64,000 nt of DNA, taken from Pseudomonas matsuisoli. Its GTDB lineage: Bacteria; Pseudomonadota; Gammaproteobacteria; Pseudomonadales; Pseudomonadaceae. Numbering within the stretch: position 1 is the first letter of the stretch; each line of letters begins with the position of its first letter. The translations under genes were made by a program, and so were the position numbers. The notes under the pieces were generated by a model. That model ran no database searches, was not told the DNA's origin, and saw only the letters and a program-made list of their open reading frames with translations. Shown here piece after piece: positions 7,642 to 18,406 of the stretch. The stretch lies in the NCBI RefSeq assembly GCF_014647635.1, contig NZ_BMPO01000001.1, positions 372,001-436,000 of the forward strand, in the 5' to 3' direction.

Positions 7642-8943
7642 TCAGTTCAGGTAAGGGGACCAGGATGGCTCACGGACTTCGCCTTGAGCGGTAGGAAGTG
7701 GGAGCCTAACTCGGCCATTCGTAGACACAAGCATCAAGACTCCCCGGCCCTGCTGGCGGGTGGCGTAGATTAGCATGGTGCCATTGGGCGCAACAGTGGG
7801 CGACTCATCCAAATTTGTATCCGACAGGATGCGCAAATTACCTTTCTCCAAGTCTTGTGCAGCGACCTTGAAGTTAGTGTAGCCATCTTGACGATGGATC
7901 ATCACCAGCGTCTTTTCATCCGCGGAAAGTTTGGGGTTCGCGTTGTAGTTACCCACGAAAGTTACGCGCTCTGCATTATTGGTTCCGATACGCTGCTTGT
8001 AGATTTGCGGCTTACCGGCACGGTCCGACGTGAAGTACACCGTCTGACCGTCTTTGCCCCAGAACGGTTCGGTATCGATAGCGTAGTGATTGGTGACGCG
8101 AGTGACTTGCCGGCTACCCAGGTCCATTACATAAATCTCTGGATTGCCGTCTTTCGAAAGAACGAACGCCACGCGATTACCATCGGGCGAAAACGCCGGC
8201 GCACCGTTAAGACCTTCGTAGTTCGTCAGCTGCTCGCGACGACCTGTATCGATGTTCTGCAAGAAGATTCGAGGACGGCGCTGTTCGAAGGAGACATACG
8301 CGATACGACGGCCATCGGGTGCAAATCGCGGCGAAAGAATTGGCTCACGCGATTGCAACAGCGTAGAGGCACGCGCACCGTCATAGTCCGAACGTTGAAG
8401 GGTATAGCGTGCATTACCGCCACCCAGCTGCTCTGCGGTGACGTAAAGCAGACGCGTGGAGAACGCACCTTTCACGCCGGTGAGCTTCTCGAACGACTGG
8501 TCAGCAATATAGTGAGCCATGTCCCGGAGCTGATCGGTGGAACCGCCGACCGTACCGTTGAAAACCTGCTGTTCTGTCGCTACGTTGAACAACGCATATT
8601 GAACCTGCAAACGCCCGCCGGACGGGACGATGTTACCGACGAGAACATATTGGGCACCTAACGCTTTCCAGTCTCGGTAGATCACTTCGCTCGCCTGCGT
8701 CGGCAAGCTGATCATGTTCTGCCGTGGGATAGGCTGGAAGACGCCGGAGTTGCGCAGGTCGTTACCCACGATATCCGCCATGTCTTCCGGCAACACGTTA
8801 CCGCCTTGCCAGCCGAAGGGTACAACCGCGACCGGAATGGCGCGGTCTGCGCCACTGGTAACCAGGATGTTTCTTTCCTGACCGTATGCCAGGCCTGCCA
8901 TGCAGAGCATGACGACCATCAAACCTCGGAGCATTTTCATCAC
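7642..8943 (-). CDS. tolB: Tol-Pal translocation protein TolB
   Basis: 433 residues: signal peptide (about 1-21, ending LAYG), an N-terminal TolB_N domain, and a C-terminal six-bladed beta-propeller made of WD40-like repeats (motifs such as [15 protein letters not shown] and [14 protein letters not shown]). TolB is the periplasmic partner of Pal and TolA. The first codon is GTG, overlapping the tolA stop as GTGA; GAGGA lies 9 bases before it. The ATG at 8940 is an equally possible start. Confidence 0.97.
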   Translation of the reverse strand: MMKMLRGLMVVMLCMAGLAYGQERNILVTSGADRAIPVAVVPFGWQGGNVLPEDMADIVGNDLRNSGVFQPIPRQNMISLPTQASEVIYRDWKALGAQYVLVGNIVPSGGRLQVQYALFNVATEQQVFNGTVGGSTDQLRDMAHYIADQSFEKLTGVKGAFSTRLLYVTAEQLGGGNARYTLQRSDYDGARASTLLQSREPILSPRFAPDGRRIAYVSFEQRRPRIFLQNIDTGRREQLTNYEGLNGAPAFSPDGNRVAFVLSKDGNPEIYVMDLGSRQVTRVTNHYAIDTEPFWGKDGQTVYFTSDRAGKPQIYKQRIGTNNAERVTFVGNYNANPKLSADEKTLVMIHRQDGYTNFKVAAQDLEKGNLRILSDTNLDESPTVAPNGTMLIYATRQQGRGVLMLVSTNGRVRLPLPTAQGEVREPSWSPYLN

Positions 8944-10040
8944 AGCGCTAGGTCCTCGGGGGTGAATGTAATCAGGAACGACCGATAGGGCGCGAAATCA
9001 GCCGCTGAAAGTTGCTGCATTTCGGTGATCCTGCCGATGTTACGCACAGCTGAAACCGCGGAGTTATCGAACGGACCGTCACCGCTTGAGCGAGCGATGC
9101 TCACGTTGGTGATGGTTCCATCAGGCAGCATGTTGACCCTTAGCGATACACTCATGTTGTTACGTGCCGACGGCGGACGACTCCAACCTTCGGCCGCGCG
9201 CATACGAATCAGGTCGTCCATGTTGCCTGACACCTGATCACCCTGAGTGTCGGCCAGTGCTTGCTGTCGCTCGGTATCGTCGGATAGGAGATCGGCCAGC
9301 GCCTGAGCTTTCTTGTCTTCGGCTGCCTTGCGAGCTGCTGCTTCCTCAGATGCCTTTTTCTTCTTAGCCGCTTCGGCCGCTGCCGCTTTCTTTTTCGCCT
9401 CTTGCTCTGCGGCGGCTTTCTTTTTAGCGTCTTCGGCAGCCTTTTTCCGCTCCGCCTCGGCCGCGGCTTTCTTCTTCGCTTCTTCCGCTGCTTTTTTCTT
9501 GGCTTCTTCAGCCGCCTTCTGTTTTTCCGCTTCTTCTGCAGCCTTTTTGCGTGCGACATCAGCTAGACGCTTCTGCTCCGCCGCTTCTGCCTCCGCCTCC
9601 TTGGCGGCCTCCGCTTTCGCGGCGGCCTCGGCTTCTTGCGCCTTTCGAGCCTCCTCGGCTTTCTTTTGTTCCGTGGCCTTTTGCTCGGCCGCCTTAGCAT
9701 CCGCTTCCTTCTGAGCCGCGGCCTTTGCAGCGGCAGCCTTCGCTTGCGCGATCTTTTGCTGCTCTGCGCGCTGCTGCTCGAGTTGCTCGGTCTCGTATTG
9801 CGGCGCCGCGGTCTTGGCTGCTTCACCCGCTATCTTCTGATTAGTCTGGGTGGTCGCCTGACTTTGCGACTTGGCCTGGTAGAGCGTCGCTTGAATGATG
9901 GGTCGAGACGGTGGCAGTTCGGGGGTCATGGAGACGCTGACGAACAAGGTGCCGAAAATCAGCACGTGCAGACCTACAGCCCAAACGATCGGCCAGAAGT
10001 AACTCTCCGACGGAGAACGTTCCTCGCTGTGTTGCATCAC
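8940..10040 (-). CDS. tolA: Tol-Pal inner-membrane spanning protein TolA
   Basis: 366 residues: one N-terminal membrane segment (about 14-36, [17 protein letters not shown]), a long Ala/Lys/Glu/Gln-rich helical domain II (about 75-250, full of [10 protein letters not shown]-type repeats), and the compact domain III (about 265-366) that contacts Pal, TolB and, in other bacteria, phage and colicins. It transmits proton-motive force from TolQR across the periplasm. The stop overlaps tolB by 4 bases and the start overlaps tolR by 4. The DNA of domain II (about 9300-9830) is low-complexity and prone to length change. Confidence 0.97.
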   Translation of the reverse strand: MMQHSEERSPSESYFWPIVWAVGLHVLIFGTLFVSVSMTPELPPSRPIIQATLYQAKSQSQATTQTNQKIAGEAAKTAAPQYETEQLEQQRAEQQKIAQAKAAAAKAAAQKEADAKAAEQKATEQKKAEEARKAQEAEAAAKAEAAKEAEAEAAEQKRLADVARKKAAEEAEKQKAAEEAKKKAAEEAKKKAAAEAERKKAAEDAKKKAAAEQEAKKKAAAAEAAKKKKASEEAAARKAAEDKKAQALADLLSDDTERQQALADTQGDQVSGNMDDLIRMRAAEGWSRPPSARNNMSVSLRVNMLPDGTITNVSIARSSGDGPFDNSAVSAVRNIGRITEMQQLSAADFAPYRSFLITFTPEDLAL

Positions 10041-10489
10041 GGCGCCTCGGTGATCAGACCGACATTACCGACGCCAGCCTGCTGCAGGCCACCCATAGCC
10101 TGCATCACAGATCCGTAGTCGACCGACTTGTCGCCACGAATGAATACCTGCGTTTGCTTACCCTGGGCACGAGACTGGTTCATGATCGCGCTGACCGCCT
10201 TGGTCATCTGATCCAGCGTCAATGCTTTGTCCTGGACCGTCTCGGTATCGACTTCGCTACCCATGTTCCAGTAATAGGTCTTGTCTTTCTTTATGGAGAT
10301 GGTCAGAACCTGGGAGTTGTTGTCCTGCGGCAGGACATCGGAGCTCACTTGCGGTAGGTCGACTTTGACGCCTTGGTTAAGCATGGGAGCGGTCACCATG
10401 AAGATGACGAGCAGCACCAACATCACGTCGATGTAGGGCACCACGTTCATTTCCGCAACCGGTTTACGTTTCTGGCGAATACGGGCCAT
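10037..10489 (-). CDS. tolR: Tol-Pal proton-channel subunit TolR
   Basis: 150 residues of the ExbD/TolR family: cytoplasmic N-terminus (MARIRQKRKPVAEMNV), one membrane segment (about 18-37, YIDVMLVLLVIFMVTAP) whose Asp in VPYIDVML is the conserved proton-carrying residue, and a periplasmic domain. It works with TolQ to energise TolA. The gene overlaps tolA by 4 bases and follows tolQ by 13 bp. Confidence 0.97.
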   Translation of the reverse strand: MARIRQKRKPVAEMNVVPYIDVMLVLLVIFMVTAPMLNQGVKVDLPQVSSDVLPQDNNSQVLTISIKKDKTYYWNMGSEVDTETVQDKALTLDQMTKAVSAIMNQSRAQGKQTQVFIRGDKSVDYGSVMQAMGGLQQAGVGNVGLITEAP

Positions 10490-10502
10490 GACTAATCGAG
10501 CC

Positions 10503-11207
10503 TCACTCGTCGCGTGTATGCACTTTGCGATGCAGGATGGCTTGGAACTCGTCGGCGAACGTGTAGTAACGGCCGATCAGCGTTTCGCCGCGCGCGGAGA
10601 ACCGGTTGTAGGCGATAACTGCAGGGATGGCGGCGAACAGACCAATGGCAGTGGCAATAAGGGCTTCCGCAATGCCGGGGGCGACCGTGGCAAGCGTCGC
10701 CTGCTGCACCTGAGACAGTCCGCGGAACGAGTTCATGATCCCCCACACGGTACCGAAGAGACCGATATAAGGACTGGTGGAACCTACGGTGGCCAGGAAT
10801 GGTAAGCCTTGCTCGAGCTTTTCTTCCTCACGGGAAATGGCAACGCGCATGGAGCGAGCTACGCCGTCCATGACCGCATCGGGGTCAACGCCCGGTTGCT
10901 GCCGAAGGCGGGAGAATTCTTTGAAGCCTGCACGGAAAACCTGCTCGACGCCTGAATCCGGATCAGGGTCAGTACCTGCCTGGCGATAGAGCTTGGACAG
11001 ATCGATGCCCGACCAAAAACGCTCCTCGAAACTATCGAGCCCACGCTTTGCGGCCCGCAGCGAGTTACCCCGCTGGAAAATCATGACCCACGAAACGATC
11101 GAAGCACCGACCAGTATGAGCATCACCAGCTGAACCACGACGCTGGCGTTACTGATCAAACTCCACATGGACATATGGTCGACATTATTGGCGACGTTGG
11201 CTTCCAC
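10503..11207 (-). CDS. tolQ: Tol-Pal proton-channel subunit TolQ
   Basis: 234 residues of the MotA/TolQ/ExbB family with three membrane segments (about 18-40, 140-162 and 175-200, the last two around ATVGSTSPYIGLFGTVWGIM and EALIATAIGLFAAIPAV). The cytoplasmic loop between segments 1 and 2 is typical. The GTG at 11207 lies 2 bases after the ybgC stop codon and the N-terminus MEANV... resembles other pseudomonad TolQ, so this start was kept over the internal Met codons. Confidence 0.97.
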   Translation of the reverse strand: MEANVANNVDHMSMWSLISNASVVVQLVMLILVGASIVSWVMIFQRGNSLRAAKRGLDSFEERFWSGIDLSKLYRQAGTDPDPDSGVEQVFRAGFKEFSRLRQQPGVDPDAVMDGVARSMRVAISREEEKLEQGLPFLATVGSTSPYIGLFGTVWGIMNSFRGLSQVQQATLATVAPGIAEALIATAIGLFAAIPAVIAYNRFSARGETLIGRYYTFADEFQAILHRKVHTRDE

Positions 11208-11209
11208 TC

Positions 11210-11650
11210 TTACTCTCCTGCAGGGGATAGACCCGGTTCGGCTGCAAGAGCGCTGTGCAGCGCTCCTGGAATCGCCCGGGGTTTCAAACTGTCGGCGCGC
11301 ACACTGGCGACCGTGACCTGACCTTCACAAAGCAAAACACCATCCGCCAATCGACGTACCTGCTGTCGATAGCGCAAGCTCGCCCTCTTCAGCTCGACGA
11401 CCTCGACCGTCACCTCCAGTACATCGTCCAGTCTTGCAGGCGCCAGGTAGCGAGCCTGAGCGCTATGCACGACAAACAGCAGGTCCTCACCGGCCAGCGT
11501 GGACTGGACATAACCCAGACTGCGCAGATGCTCGGTACGAGCCCGCTCCATGAACTTGAGGTAATTGACGTAGTAGACGATGCCGCCAGCATCGGTGTCT
11601 TCGTAATAGACACAGCAACGATGAACGAACGTTGGTAACTGCGCGGGCAT
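11210..11650 (-). CDS. ybgC: Tol-Pal associated acyl-CoA thioesterase YbgC
   Basis: 146 residues with the hot-dog fold signature [24 protein letters not shown]; the first Asp of DTDAGG is the expected catalytic residue of 4-hydroxybenzoyl-CoA-type thioesterases. It hydrolyses short or medium acyl-CoA in other species and is associated with phospholipid enzymes; its link to Tol is conserved but not fully explained. First gene of the ybgC-tolQRAB-pal-cpoB operon. AGGTGAG stands about 10 bases upstream of the ATG. Seventy-one bases separate it from ruvB. Confidence 0.95.
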   Translation of the reverse strand: MPAQLPTFVHRCCVYYEDTDAGGIVYYVNYLKFMERARTEHLRSLGYVQSTLAGEDLLFVVHSAQARYLAPARLDDVLEVTVEVVELKRASLRYRQQVRRLADGVLLCEGQVTVASVRADSLKPRAIPGALHSALAAEPGLSPAGE

Positions 11651-11721
11651 ACTCTAGAGCTCACCTATGGCGTTGCCAATCGGGGTACGTAACATTTTTT
11701 TCGGCGTGCTCATTATTTTAT

Positions 11722-12771
11722 TCATGTTTCGCTATCGAACAGATCTGACATCGGCACATCGCGCATGTGCCGTGGCAGGTTCAAACCGAAGTGAAGATAG
11801 GCGTGCCGAGTGACGACCCGTCCTCGCGGCGTGCGCATAATGTAGCCCTGCTGAATCAGATAAGGCTCGAGCACATCTTCGATCGTATGCCGTTCCTCAC
11901 TGATCGCCGCCGCTAGGCTATCGACACCGACAGGGCCCCCATCGAACTTGTCTATCATGGCCAACAATAGGCGTCGGTCCTGATGGTCAAAACCGCGCTC
12001 GTCGATATCCAGCATGTTCAACGCAAGGTCAGCGATTGATTTACTGATGGCGCCAGTACCGCGCACTTCGGCAAAGTCTCGAACGCGCCGCAACAAACGG
12101 TTGGCAATCCGCGGTGTCCCTCGCGCCCTTCGTGCGATTTCGAACGCCCCTTCGGCATCGATCGGCAGACCAAGAATGCCGGCGGATCGGCCAACGATGG
12201 TTGCGAGATCCTCGTTACCGTAGAACTCGAGCCGCTGGACGATCCCAAAACGATCCCGCAACGGGTTGGTCAGCATCCCGGCACGAGTGGTTGCGCCGAC
12301 CAGCGTAAAGGGCGGCAAGTCCAGTTTGATCGAACGTGCCGCCGGGCCTTCGCCGATCATGATATCCAGCTGGAAGTCTTCCATCGCGGGATACAGCACT
12401 TCTTCCACTACCGGAGATAGCCGGTGAATTTCGTCGACGAATAGGACGTCGCCAGACTCCAGGTTCGTCAGAAGCGCCGCAAGGTCGCCAGGCCGTTCGA
12501 GGACGGGACCGGACGTACTTTTAATGGCGACACCCATTTCCTCGGCGATGATATTGGCCAGCGTCGTTTTACCTAGGCCAGGAGGACCGAAGATCAACGT
12601 GTGATCCAATGCTTCCTGACGTCCCCGCGCCGCTTGAATGAATAGGGACATCTGATCACGAACGGATGCTTGACCAATGTAATCCGCCAGCTTCGACGGC
12701 CGAATAGCACGGTCCTGCTGCTCTTCCCGATCCCGGGAGGTTCCGGCAATTAAGCGATCGCTCTCGATCAT
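11722..12771 (-). CDS. ruvB: Holliday junction branch-migration motor RuvB
   Basis: 349 residues: AAA+ ATPase with Walker [10 protein letters not shown] (about residue 63-71), Walker [11 protein letters not shown], sensor [18 protein letters not shown], and a C-terminal winged-helix domain ([10 protein letters not shown]). It drives branch migration with RuvA. It lies 5 bp after ruvA and is the last gene of the ruvC-ruvA-ruvB unit before ybgC. Confidence 0.98.
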   Translation of the reverse strand: MIESDRLIAGTSRDREEQQDRAIRPSKLADYIGQASVRDQMSLFIQAARGRQEALDHTLIFGPPGLGKTTLANIIAEEMGVAIKSTSGPVLERPGDLAALLTNLESGDVLFVDEIHRLSPVVEEVLYPAMEDFQLDIMIGEGPAARSIKLDLPPFTLVGATTRAGMLTNPLRDRFGIVQRLEFYGNEDLATIVGRSAGILGLPIDAEGAFEIARRARGTPRIANRLLRRVRDFAEVRGTGAISKSIADLALNMLDIDERGFDHQDRRLLLAMIDKFDGGPVGVDSLAAAISEERHTIEDVLEPYLIQQGYIMRTPRGRVVTRHAYLHFGLNLPRHMRDVPMSDLFDSET

Positions 12772-12776
12772 GGTAT

Positions 12777-13382
12777 TCAGACCATTCCCTTGAGGGCGCG
12801 ACGGATCATTTCTTCACTGCTCAAACCGTCCTCTTTTATCGCCGCAATGGATCGACTTGCCTCTTGCGGCTTGAACCCCAAGGCGACCAATGCACTGAGG
12901 GCGTCATTCTCCGCGCTTGAGACTTGCTGCGCAGAAGTCGGTTCCACGACCAATTGCGCAATCATCGGCATGGTTTCCCAGGCCTTGAAGCGGCCTTTCA
13001 ATTCCACGAGGAGACGCTCGGCCGTCTTCTTGCCGACGCCGGGAATTTTCACCAGCACGCTCGTATCCTGGTTTTGCACGCAACGGACGAGCTCATCGGC
13101 CTCAAGACCCGACATCAAGGCCAGCGCGAGCTTGGGCCCCACACCGTTCAACCGAATCAGCTCACGAAACAGCTCGCGCTCGCGCTTCTCATGGAAGCCA
13201 TAAAGCAGATGCGCATCTTCACGCACGACGAGATGGGTGAACAACGTCACCGGCTCGCCGACGGAAGGCAGGCGATAAAGGGTCGTCATCGGCACTTCGA
13301 TTTCGTACCCAACACCGTTGACGTCGATGATCAAGTGCGGCGGATGCTTTTCCGCCAGGGTACCGCGCAAGCGTCCAATCAA
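12777..13382 (-). CDS. ruvA: Holliday junction binding protein RuvA, TTG start
   Basis: 201 residues: OB-fold domain I (1-64), helix-hairpin-helix domain II ([15 protein letters not shown] and [16 protein letters not shown]), and the flexible domain III that contacts RuvB. It tetramerises on four-way junctions. The frame runs open to 13475, but RuvA homologues begin (M)IGRLRGTL; here that codon is TTG at 13380-13382, with AGAGGA 8 bases upstream and no ATG nearby. The longer version would overlap ruvC by 82 bases, so the TTG start was chosen. Confidence 0.95.
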   Translation of the reverse strand: MIGRLRGTLAEKHPPHLIIDVNGVGYEIEVPMTTLYRLPSVGEPVTLFTHLVVREDAHLLYGFHEKRERELFRELIRLNGVGPKLALALMSGLEADELVRCVQNQDTSVLVKIPGVGKKTAERLLVELKGRFKAWETMPMIAQLVVEPTSAQQVSSAENDALSALVALGFKPQEASRSIAAIKEDGLSSEEMIRRALKGMV

Positions 13383-13393
13383 AGGTGCATCCT

Positions 13394-13918
13394 CTAAAGA
13401 CGCAAACGTCCGCCCCGGCGCTTGGCACCTGCCAAACCGTGCGGTATTAGGCTCTGCCGCATGTGCGCATGGCACAGTGCAATAGCGAGCGCATCCGATG
13501 CGTCAATTTGTGGTTTTTGCGTGAGTTTCAGCAGATGCATGACCATCATCTGCACCTGCTGCTTGTCGGCAGCGCCTGTACCGACGATCGCTTGCTTGAC
13601 CTGCGTGGCGGTGTACTCGCTGACCGCAAGGCCCGCTTCCGCGGCAGCGACAATCGCCGCACCCCGTGCCTGCCCGAGCTTGAGCGCAGAATCAGCATTA
13701 CGCGCCATGAACACCTGCTCGATGCCGAGCATGATTGGCTGATAGCTCTGGATCACCTCGCGAACACCGCGGTATACGATCTGCAAGCGCTCAGCGAGTT
13801 CGCCGTTGCCGGTACGAATACAGCCTGAGGCAACGTATTCGCAGCCGCGCCCCGTATCCCGAACAACGCCGAAGCCAGTTATACGAGAGCCAGGATCGAT
13901 GCCTAATATGAGCGTCAT
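13394..13918 (-). CDS. ruvC: Holliday junction resolvase RuvC
   Basis: 174 residues. The catalytic acidic residues sit in [13 protein letters not shown] (Asp7), in IEQVFM (Glu near 66) and in the C-terminal [12 protein letters not shown]. It cuts Holliday junctions symmetrically in the RuvABC resolvasome. The frame opens seven codons earlier, but [10 protein letters not shown] is the family N-terminus. Eleven bases separate it from ruvA. Confidence 0.97.
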   Translation of the reverse strand: MTLILGIDPGSRITGFGVVRDTGRGCEYVASGCIRTGNGELAERLQIVYRGVREVIQSYQPIMLGIEQVFMARNADSALKLGQARGAAIVAAAEAGLAVSEYTATQVKQAIVGTGAADKQQVQMMVMHLLKLTQKPQIDASDALAIALCHAHMRQSLIPHGLAGAKRRGGRLRL

Positions 13919-13981
13919 TGCCGGGCCACCCATAAGCATGTCACAGCGATAGCCACGGCAACGATCTCGAAAGGCAACCGA

Positions 13982-14728
13982 TCAGCCCAACTGCTCCATC
14001 ACGTCGTCCGGAATATCGGCATTGGAGTACACGTTCTGCACGTCATCCAAGTCCTCGAGCATATCGATCAGCTTCAAGACCTTTTGCGCCGTTTCCAGAT
14101 CGAGCGTCGATGTTGTCGATGCAATCATCGCGACTTCCGCGTTTTCCGCCTTGTAACCCGCTGCCTGCAACGCCTCGTTCACCGCGATAAAGTCAGAAAA
14201 CGACGTGAAGACGTCGATCGAACCGTCGTCGTTGGCCACCACATCGTCGGCGCCTGCTTCCAACGCCGCTTCCATGACCTCATCTTCATCGAGGCCCGGC
14301 GCAAAGCTGATTTGCCCTTTTCGCTCGAAGAGATAAGCAACCGAACCATCGGTACCCAGGTTGCCACCGCTCTTGGAAAACGCGTGACGAACTTCCGCAG
14401 CCGTGCGGTTGCGATTATCCGTCATCGCTTCAACGAAGATTGCTACGCCACTCGGCGCGTAGCCTTCGTAGGTCAGCTCCTCGACGTTATCTCCACCGTC
14501 GGCACCCACGCCGCGCGCAATGGCGCGGTCGATGGTGTCCCGTGTCATATTCGCGGTCAGTGCCTTATCCACGGCCAGACGAAGACGCGGATTGTCGGCG
14601 GGAATACCGCCGCCCTGCTGGGCGGCAACCGTCAGCTCACGAATGAGCTTGGTGAATATCTTGCCCCGCTTGGCATCCTGACGACCCTTGCGATGCTTGA
14701 TGTTGGCCCATTTGGAATGACCGGCCAT
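13982..14728 (-). CDS. yebC: YebC/PmpR family protein
   Basis: 248 residues starting [20 protein letters not shown], the typical family N-terminus, with the three-domain YebC fold including the acidic segment around [16 protein letters not shown]. The P. aeruginosa homologue PmpR (PA0964) was reported as a negative regulator of pqsR; more recent work on YebC-family members assigns them a role in relieving ribosome stalling at proline stretches. The aspS-yebC-ruvC order is conserved and suggests cotranscription. A GGAG ribosome site supports the start. Confidence 0.95.
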   Translation of the reverse strand: MAGHSKWANIKHRKGRQDAKRGKIFTKLIRELTVAAQQGGGIPADNPRLRLAVDKALTANMTRDTIDRAIARGVGADGGDNVEELTYEGYAPSGVAIFVEAMTDNRNRTAAEVRHAFSKSGGNLGTDGSVAYLFERKGQISFAPGLDEDEVMEAALEAGADDVVANDDGSIDVFTSFSDFIAVNEALQAAGYKAENAEVAMIASTTSTLDLETAQKVLKLIDMLEDLDDVQNVYSNADIPDDVMEQLG

Positions 14729-14778
14729 AAATGCTCCGTCGTATTGCTCTGGTTCTATTGGTTATCGGTAACCGCACT

Positions 14779-16554
14779 TCACTCGGCTTTCGGCTGCTCG
14801 CGCAAACGGATATGCAGCTCGCGCAACGCCTTCGCATCCACCACACCCGGTGCCTGCGTCATCACGTCAGCGGCACTCTGGGTTTTCGGGAAGGCAATCA
14901 CTTCGCGAATCGAAGCAGCACCGGTCATCAGCATCACAAGGCGATCGAGACCAAACGCCAGACCACCGTGTGGCGGCGCACCGTATTTAAGTGCATCGAG
15001 CAGAAAGCCAAATTTCTCCTGCTGCTCTTCCTCGCCAATCCCCAGCACGCGGAAGACTGCCTGCTGCATGCCCTTGTCATGGATACGAATGGAACCGCCA
15101 CCCAGCTCGGTGCCGTTGAGGACCATGTCGTACGCACGGGAAAGCGCGCCAGCTGGGCCCGCTTCCAGCTCCACTGCCGAGCATTTGGGCGAGGTGAACG
15201 GATGGTGTAGCGCGGACAAACTACCGTCGTCGTTCTCTTCGAACATCGGGAAATCGACCACCCACAGAGGTGCCCATTCTTTCGTCAGCAAGTTGAGGTC
15301 GTGACCGAGCTTGATGCGCAAGCCACCGAGTGCGTCGCTCACGACCTTTGCCTTGTCCGCGCCGAAGAAGACGATGTCGCCGTCTTGGGCGCCTACGCGA
15401 TCAAGGATCGCATTCAGGTTGGGCTCGGCGATGTTCTTGACGATCGGTGACTGCAAACCTTCGACACCCTGCGCACGAGCGTTGACCTTAATATAGGCCA
15501 GACCTTTGGCACCGAAGATGCCGACGTACTTGGTGTAGTCGTCGATCTGCTTGCGCGGCATGCTTGCAGCACCAGGAACGCGAAGTGCGGTCACGCGGCA
15601 TTTCGGATCGTTAGCCGGTCCAGCGAATACCTTGAAGTCGACATCCTTGAGCAAGTCCTCGACGTCGACCAACTCCAGCGGGTTGCGCAAGTCGGGCTTG
15701 TCGGAACCGTAGCGACGCATCGCTTCTTCGAACGTCATGTGCGGGAAGTCACCGAACTCTACGTCCAGTACCTCCTTGAACAGCTGACGCACCATCTTCT
15801 CGGTCAGCCCCATGATGTCGGCTTCGTCGAGGAAACTGGTCTCGATGTCGATTTGCGTAAATTCGGGCTGACGGTCAGCCCGGAGATCTTCGTCACGGAA
15901 GCACTTGGCGATTTGGTAGTAGCGGTCGAAGCCCGCCACCATCAGCAACTGCTTGAACAATTGAGGCGATTGCGGCAACGCAAAGAAGCTGCCGGGATGC
16001 GTACGGCTCGGCACCAAGTAGTCACGGGCGCCTTCGGGCGTCGCACGCGTCAGGATAGGCGTTTCGACGTCAAGGAAGCCATTCTCATCGAGGTAGCGAC
16101 GGATGCTACTGGTGATGCGCGAGCGAAGTTTCAGCTTGGCAGCCATCTCCGGACGACGCAGATCGATGAAGCGATAACGCAAACGCGTTTCTTCGCCAAC
16201 ATCGGAATACTCGTCTAACGGGAACGGTGGCGTCTCCGCCTGATTCAATACCTCAAGCTCGTAGCCCAGCACTTCGATGGCACCGGACGCCATGTTTGGA
16301 TTGACTGCTCCCGCCGGGCGTAGGCGAACTTTGCCGGTTACCTTCACCACGTATTCGCTGCGCACGCGGTCGGCCTTGGCGAACGTCTCTTCGCGATCAG
16401 GATCGAAAACGACCTGAGCAAGCCCTTCACGATCGCGGATATCGAGGAATATCACACCACCGTGATCGCGGCGACGATGCACCCAGCCGCAAAGGGTTAT
16501 TTCCTGGCCGTCGAGGCGTTCGTTGAGTTGGCCGCAATAGTGGCTGCGCATCAT
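14779..16554 (-). CDS. aspS: Aspartyl-tRNA(Asp/Asn) synthetase
   Basis: 591 residues, the usual bacterial length. Order: N-terminal OB-fold anticodon domain ([19 protein letters not shown], residues about 20-40), class II motif 2 ([19 protein letters not shown], about 220), the GAD insertion domain (about 290-410), and motif 3 ([16 protein letters not shown] near the C-terminus). The frame is open to 16695, but [12 protein letters not shown] is the conserved N-terminus and gives the standard length, so 16554 was taken. Pseudomonads lack a standalone asparaginyl-tRNA synthetase, so a non-discriminating enzyme is expected. Confidence 0.97.
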   Translation of the reverse strand: MMRSHYCGQLNERLDGQEITLCGWVHRRRDHGGVIFLDIRDREGLAQVVFDPDREETFAKADRVRSEYVVKVTGKVRLRPAGAVNPNMASGAIEVLGYELEVLNQAETPPFPLDEYSDVGEETRLRYRFIDLRRPEMAAKLKLRSRITSSIRRYLDENGFLDVETPILTRATPEGARDYLVPSRTHPGSFFALPQSPQLFKQLLMVAGFDRYYQIAKCFRDEDLRADRQPEFTQIDIETSFLDEADIMGLTEKMVRQLFKEVLDVEFGDFPHMTFEEAMRRYGSDKPDLRNPLELVDVEDLLKDVDFKVFAGPANDPKCRVTALRVPGAASMPRKQIDDYTKYVGIFGAKGLAYIKVNARAQGVEGLQSPIVKNIAEPNLNAILDRVGAQDGDIVFFGADKAKVVSDALGGLRIKLGHDLNLLTKEWAPLWVVDFPMFEENDDGSLSALHHPFTSPKCSAVELEAGPAGALSRAYDMVLNGTELGGGSIRIHDKGMQQAVFRVLGIGEEEQQEKFGFLLDALKYGAPPHGGLAFGLDRLVMLMTGAASIREVIAFPKTQSAADVMTQAPGVVDAKALRELHIRLREQPKAE

Positions 16555-16917
16555 GTCTGGGTTCGCTTCTCGTATGTCTGGTTCAGGGCAAACAAGCGGT
16601 AAATCGGAAATCGTCTGAACCTTCTGCACGAAGCGGAAGATCGCGGACCGACGCCGCTGATAAAGAGGCGGAGTATATATCAGTTGATGCCACACAGGCA
16701 GCCGGCCCCACGTCCAGCATTCGATCCGCGGACGACGCCGTAGGCGCGATGGGCAACCTGCCTGGGCAAGAACGGCGCCGCGACCATGGATACCGGATCA
16801 CTTGGCTTGCGATAGGCCACCGCGAAACCCTACGCTACGCCATGACATCGAATCTGCTGCCGCCCTATCACGGGGCTGCGAGACGTTTTTCTTAGCGCCA
16901 TACAAGGTAGAGAGCTC
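16555..16917. other. Non-coding gap between aspS and dps
   Basis: 363 bp between divergent genes. A minus-strand TATATACT stretch (about 16672-16679) could hold the aspS -10 box. No OxyR-like or other regulator site for dps could be recognised with confidence, and no coding frame here looks real. Confidence 0.5.
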
Positions 16918-17388
16918 ATGGAAATAAACATCGGAATCGAAGAGCAGGACCGCGCCGCTATCGCTGAAGGACTGTCGCGCCTGCTGGCCGACACCTATAC
17001 GCTTTACCTCAAGACTCACAACTTCCACTGGAACGTCACGGGGCCGATGTTCAATACCCTGCACCTGATGTTCGAAGGCCAATACACCGAGCTGGCGCTG
17101 GCCGTCGATCAGATTGCAGAACGCATTCGCGCACTAGGCTTTCCCGCACCAGGGACCTATGCGGCGTACGCAAAACTGTCCTCTATAAAGGAAGAAGAAG
17201 GTGTGCCGTCGGCGGAAGACATGATTCGGCTTTTGGTACAAGGCCAGGAAGCCGTCGTTCGCACCGCCCGCGGCATTTTTCCACTTTTGGACAAGGTCAG
17301 CGACGAACCAACTGCTGATCTACTCACTCAGCGCATGCAAGTCCACGAGAAAACGGCCTGGATGCTTCGCAGCCTGCTTAGCCGCTGA
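16918..17388 (+). CDS. dps: Dps-family ferritin-like DNA-protection protein
   Basis: 156 residues, all within the ferritin-like four-helix fold. The ferroxidase signature is visible: [10 protein letters not shown] (residues about 35-44), then [12 protein letters not shown]...VDQIAERI (about 50-75), with the His, Glu and Asp residues used at the dimer interface for iron oxidation. Dps dodecamers oxidise Fe(II) with peroxide and store it, protecting DNA. It lies divergently from aspS, as PA0962 does in P. aeruginosa. GGTAGAGAG precedes the ATG; a perfect hairpin follows the stop. Confidence 0.95.
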   Translation: MEINIGIEEQDRAAIAEGLSRLLADTYTLYLKTHNFHWNVTGPMFNTLHLMFEGQYTELALAVDQIAERIRALGFPAPGTYAAYAKLSSIKEEEGVPSAEDMIRLLVQGQEAVVRTARGIFPLLDKVSDEPTADLLTQRMQVHEKTAWMLRSLLSR

Positions 17389-17395
17389 TTCACAG

Positions 17396-17418
17396 GCGCC
17401 GCGCTCATACCGCGGCGC
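17396..17418 (+). terminator. Hairpin after dps, possible terminator
   Basis: GCGCCGCG (17396-17403), a 7-base loop and CGCGGCGC (17411-17418) form a perfect stem 7 bases after the dps stop. There is no T run after it, so termination would be weak or factor-assisted; it may instead protect the mRNA 3' end. Confidence 0.5.
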
Positions 17419-17569
17419 ACTGCGTCTAACCGCTTGATTTGAGTGGAACTCTTCTTTGGGGTTAAATACGCCGCAACGTCGAGCACAAGTATTAAAAGCT
17501 CAGCGCTCAGAGCATGCAGCACGCACCCTCTGAACATTTCGTTGCACCTCATCATCACGAGTTCCTGTC

Positions 17570-18169
17570 ATGCTTAAAATCGTCCACGCGCTGTCGGGCG
17601 TATCCGCGCTTGTCCTGTCATTGATTCCAAGCCTTAGCGGCGGCACCCCGCATTATCTCAATCAGCCGAATGCAATCTATCTGGCACTGTTCGGCCTTCT
17701 TCAACTGCAGCTCATCCCGGCTTCAGCACCACGTCGCGCACCTCGCCACAATATGCAATGGCTAACCTGCGCGCTGCTCGTACTGGCAATCGCACTTCAG
17801 GCTTACATATTGTTGGGTGAACTGGAGCAAATCGCAGGGCAACCTGCTGCAATGTTCAGCTTGATTCTGGCATTCGCCGCGGTATTGACGCACATCACTC
17901 AGTACTTCTTGAAAATCCCTAGAACGCCACGCCATACGCAGACGGTCGACCACCTCAACGTTAACCGCGAGACCGGCACGGTGAAGTGGTTCAATACCTC
18001 GAAGGGATTCGGCTTTATCTCCCGAGACTCCGGCGAAGACGTGTTCGTCCATTTCCGCGCCATCCGCGGCGAGGGGCATCGCGTCCTCATGGAAGGACAA
18101 CGGGTCGAGTTCGTGGTCATGCATCGCGACAAAGGCCTGCAGGCCGAAGATGTGATCGCCGCTCGCTGA
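17570..18169 (+). CDS. Membrane-anchored cold-shock-domain protein
   Basis: 199 residues in two parts. Residues 1-120 hold four hydrophobic segments (about 5-22, 40-58, 64-86 and 92-114). Residues 132-199 are a complete cold-shock domain beginning [17 protein letters not shown], with RNP1 KGFGFI and RNP2 VFVHF. A cold-shock domain on a membrane anchor would hold an RNA or single-stranded-DNA binding surface at the cytoplasmic face of the inner membrane. The same place in P. aeruginosa (PA0961) is annotated as a cold-shock protein. The two parts are in one continuous frame with no sign of a frameshift. Substrate unknown. No strong ribosome site is visible before the ATG. Confidence 0.85.
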   Translation: MLKIVHALSGVSALVLSLIPSLSGGTPHYLNQPNAIYLALFGLLQLQLIPASAPRRAPRHNMQWLTCALLVLAIALQAYILLGELEQIAGQPAAMFSLILAFAAVLTHITQYFLKIPRTPRHTQTVDHLNVNRETGTVKWFNTSKGFGFISRDSGEDVFVHFRAIRGEGHRVLMEGQRVEFVVMHRDKGLQAEDVIAAR

Positions 18170-18196
18170 CGAACGTCTATTTCGCTCGCCGTCCGC

Positions 18197-18406
18197 TCAA
18201 TAATGAGGGGGCGGCGGCTCCACCCCGCCTCCCGCATCGACGCGCTCCACCAACTCTTCTTGCCGCTTGAGCAATGACGCTATCTGGGCTTGCAGCTTTT
18301 CGATGGTCCGCTGCTGCTGCGCCAACTCATGGCTCATCGTATTCAACGCATCGTCCTGGAACGCGACGCGCATTTCCAGATCGACCACTCGTGACTCGAC
18401 ACTCAT
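18197..18406 (-). CDS. slyX: SlyX family protein
   Basis: 69 residues, mostly a single predicted coiled coil (ESRVVDLEMRVAFQDDALNTM...EKLQAQIASLLKRQEELV) ending in a Pro-rich PPPPHY tail typical of SlyX. Function is not established. Its ATG overlaps the stop of the upstream HIT gene (ATGA), so the two are translated together. Confidence 0.93.
   Translation of the reverse strand: MSVESRVVDLEMRVAFQDDALNTMSHELAQQQRTIEKLQAQIASLLKRQEELVERVDAGGGVEPPPPHY

Noticed and set aside
14084-15304. 406-codon plus-strand frame opposite yebC and aspS
   Set aside because: Antisense shadow arising from GC-biased codon positions; spans two known genes.
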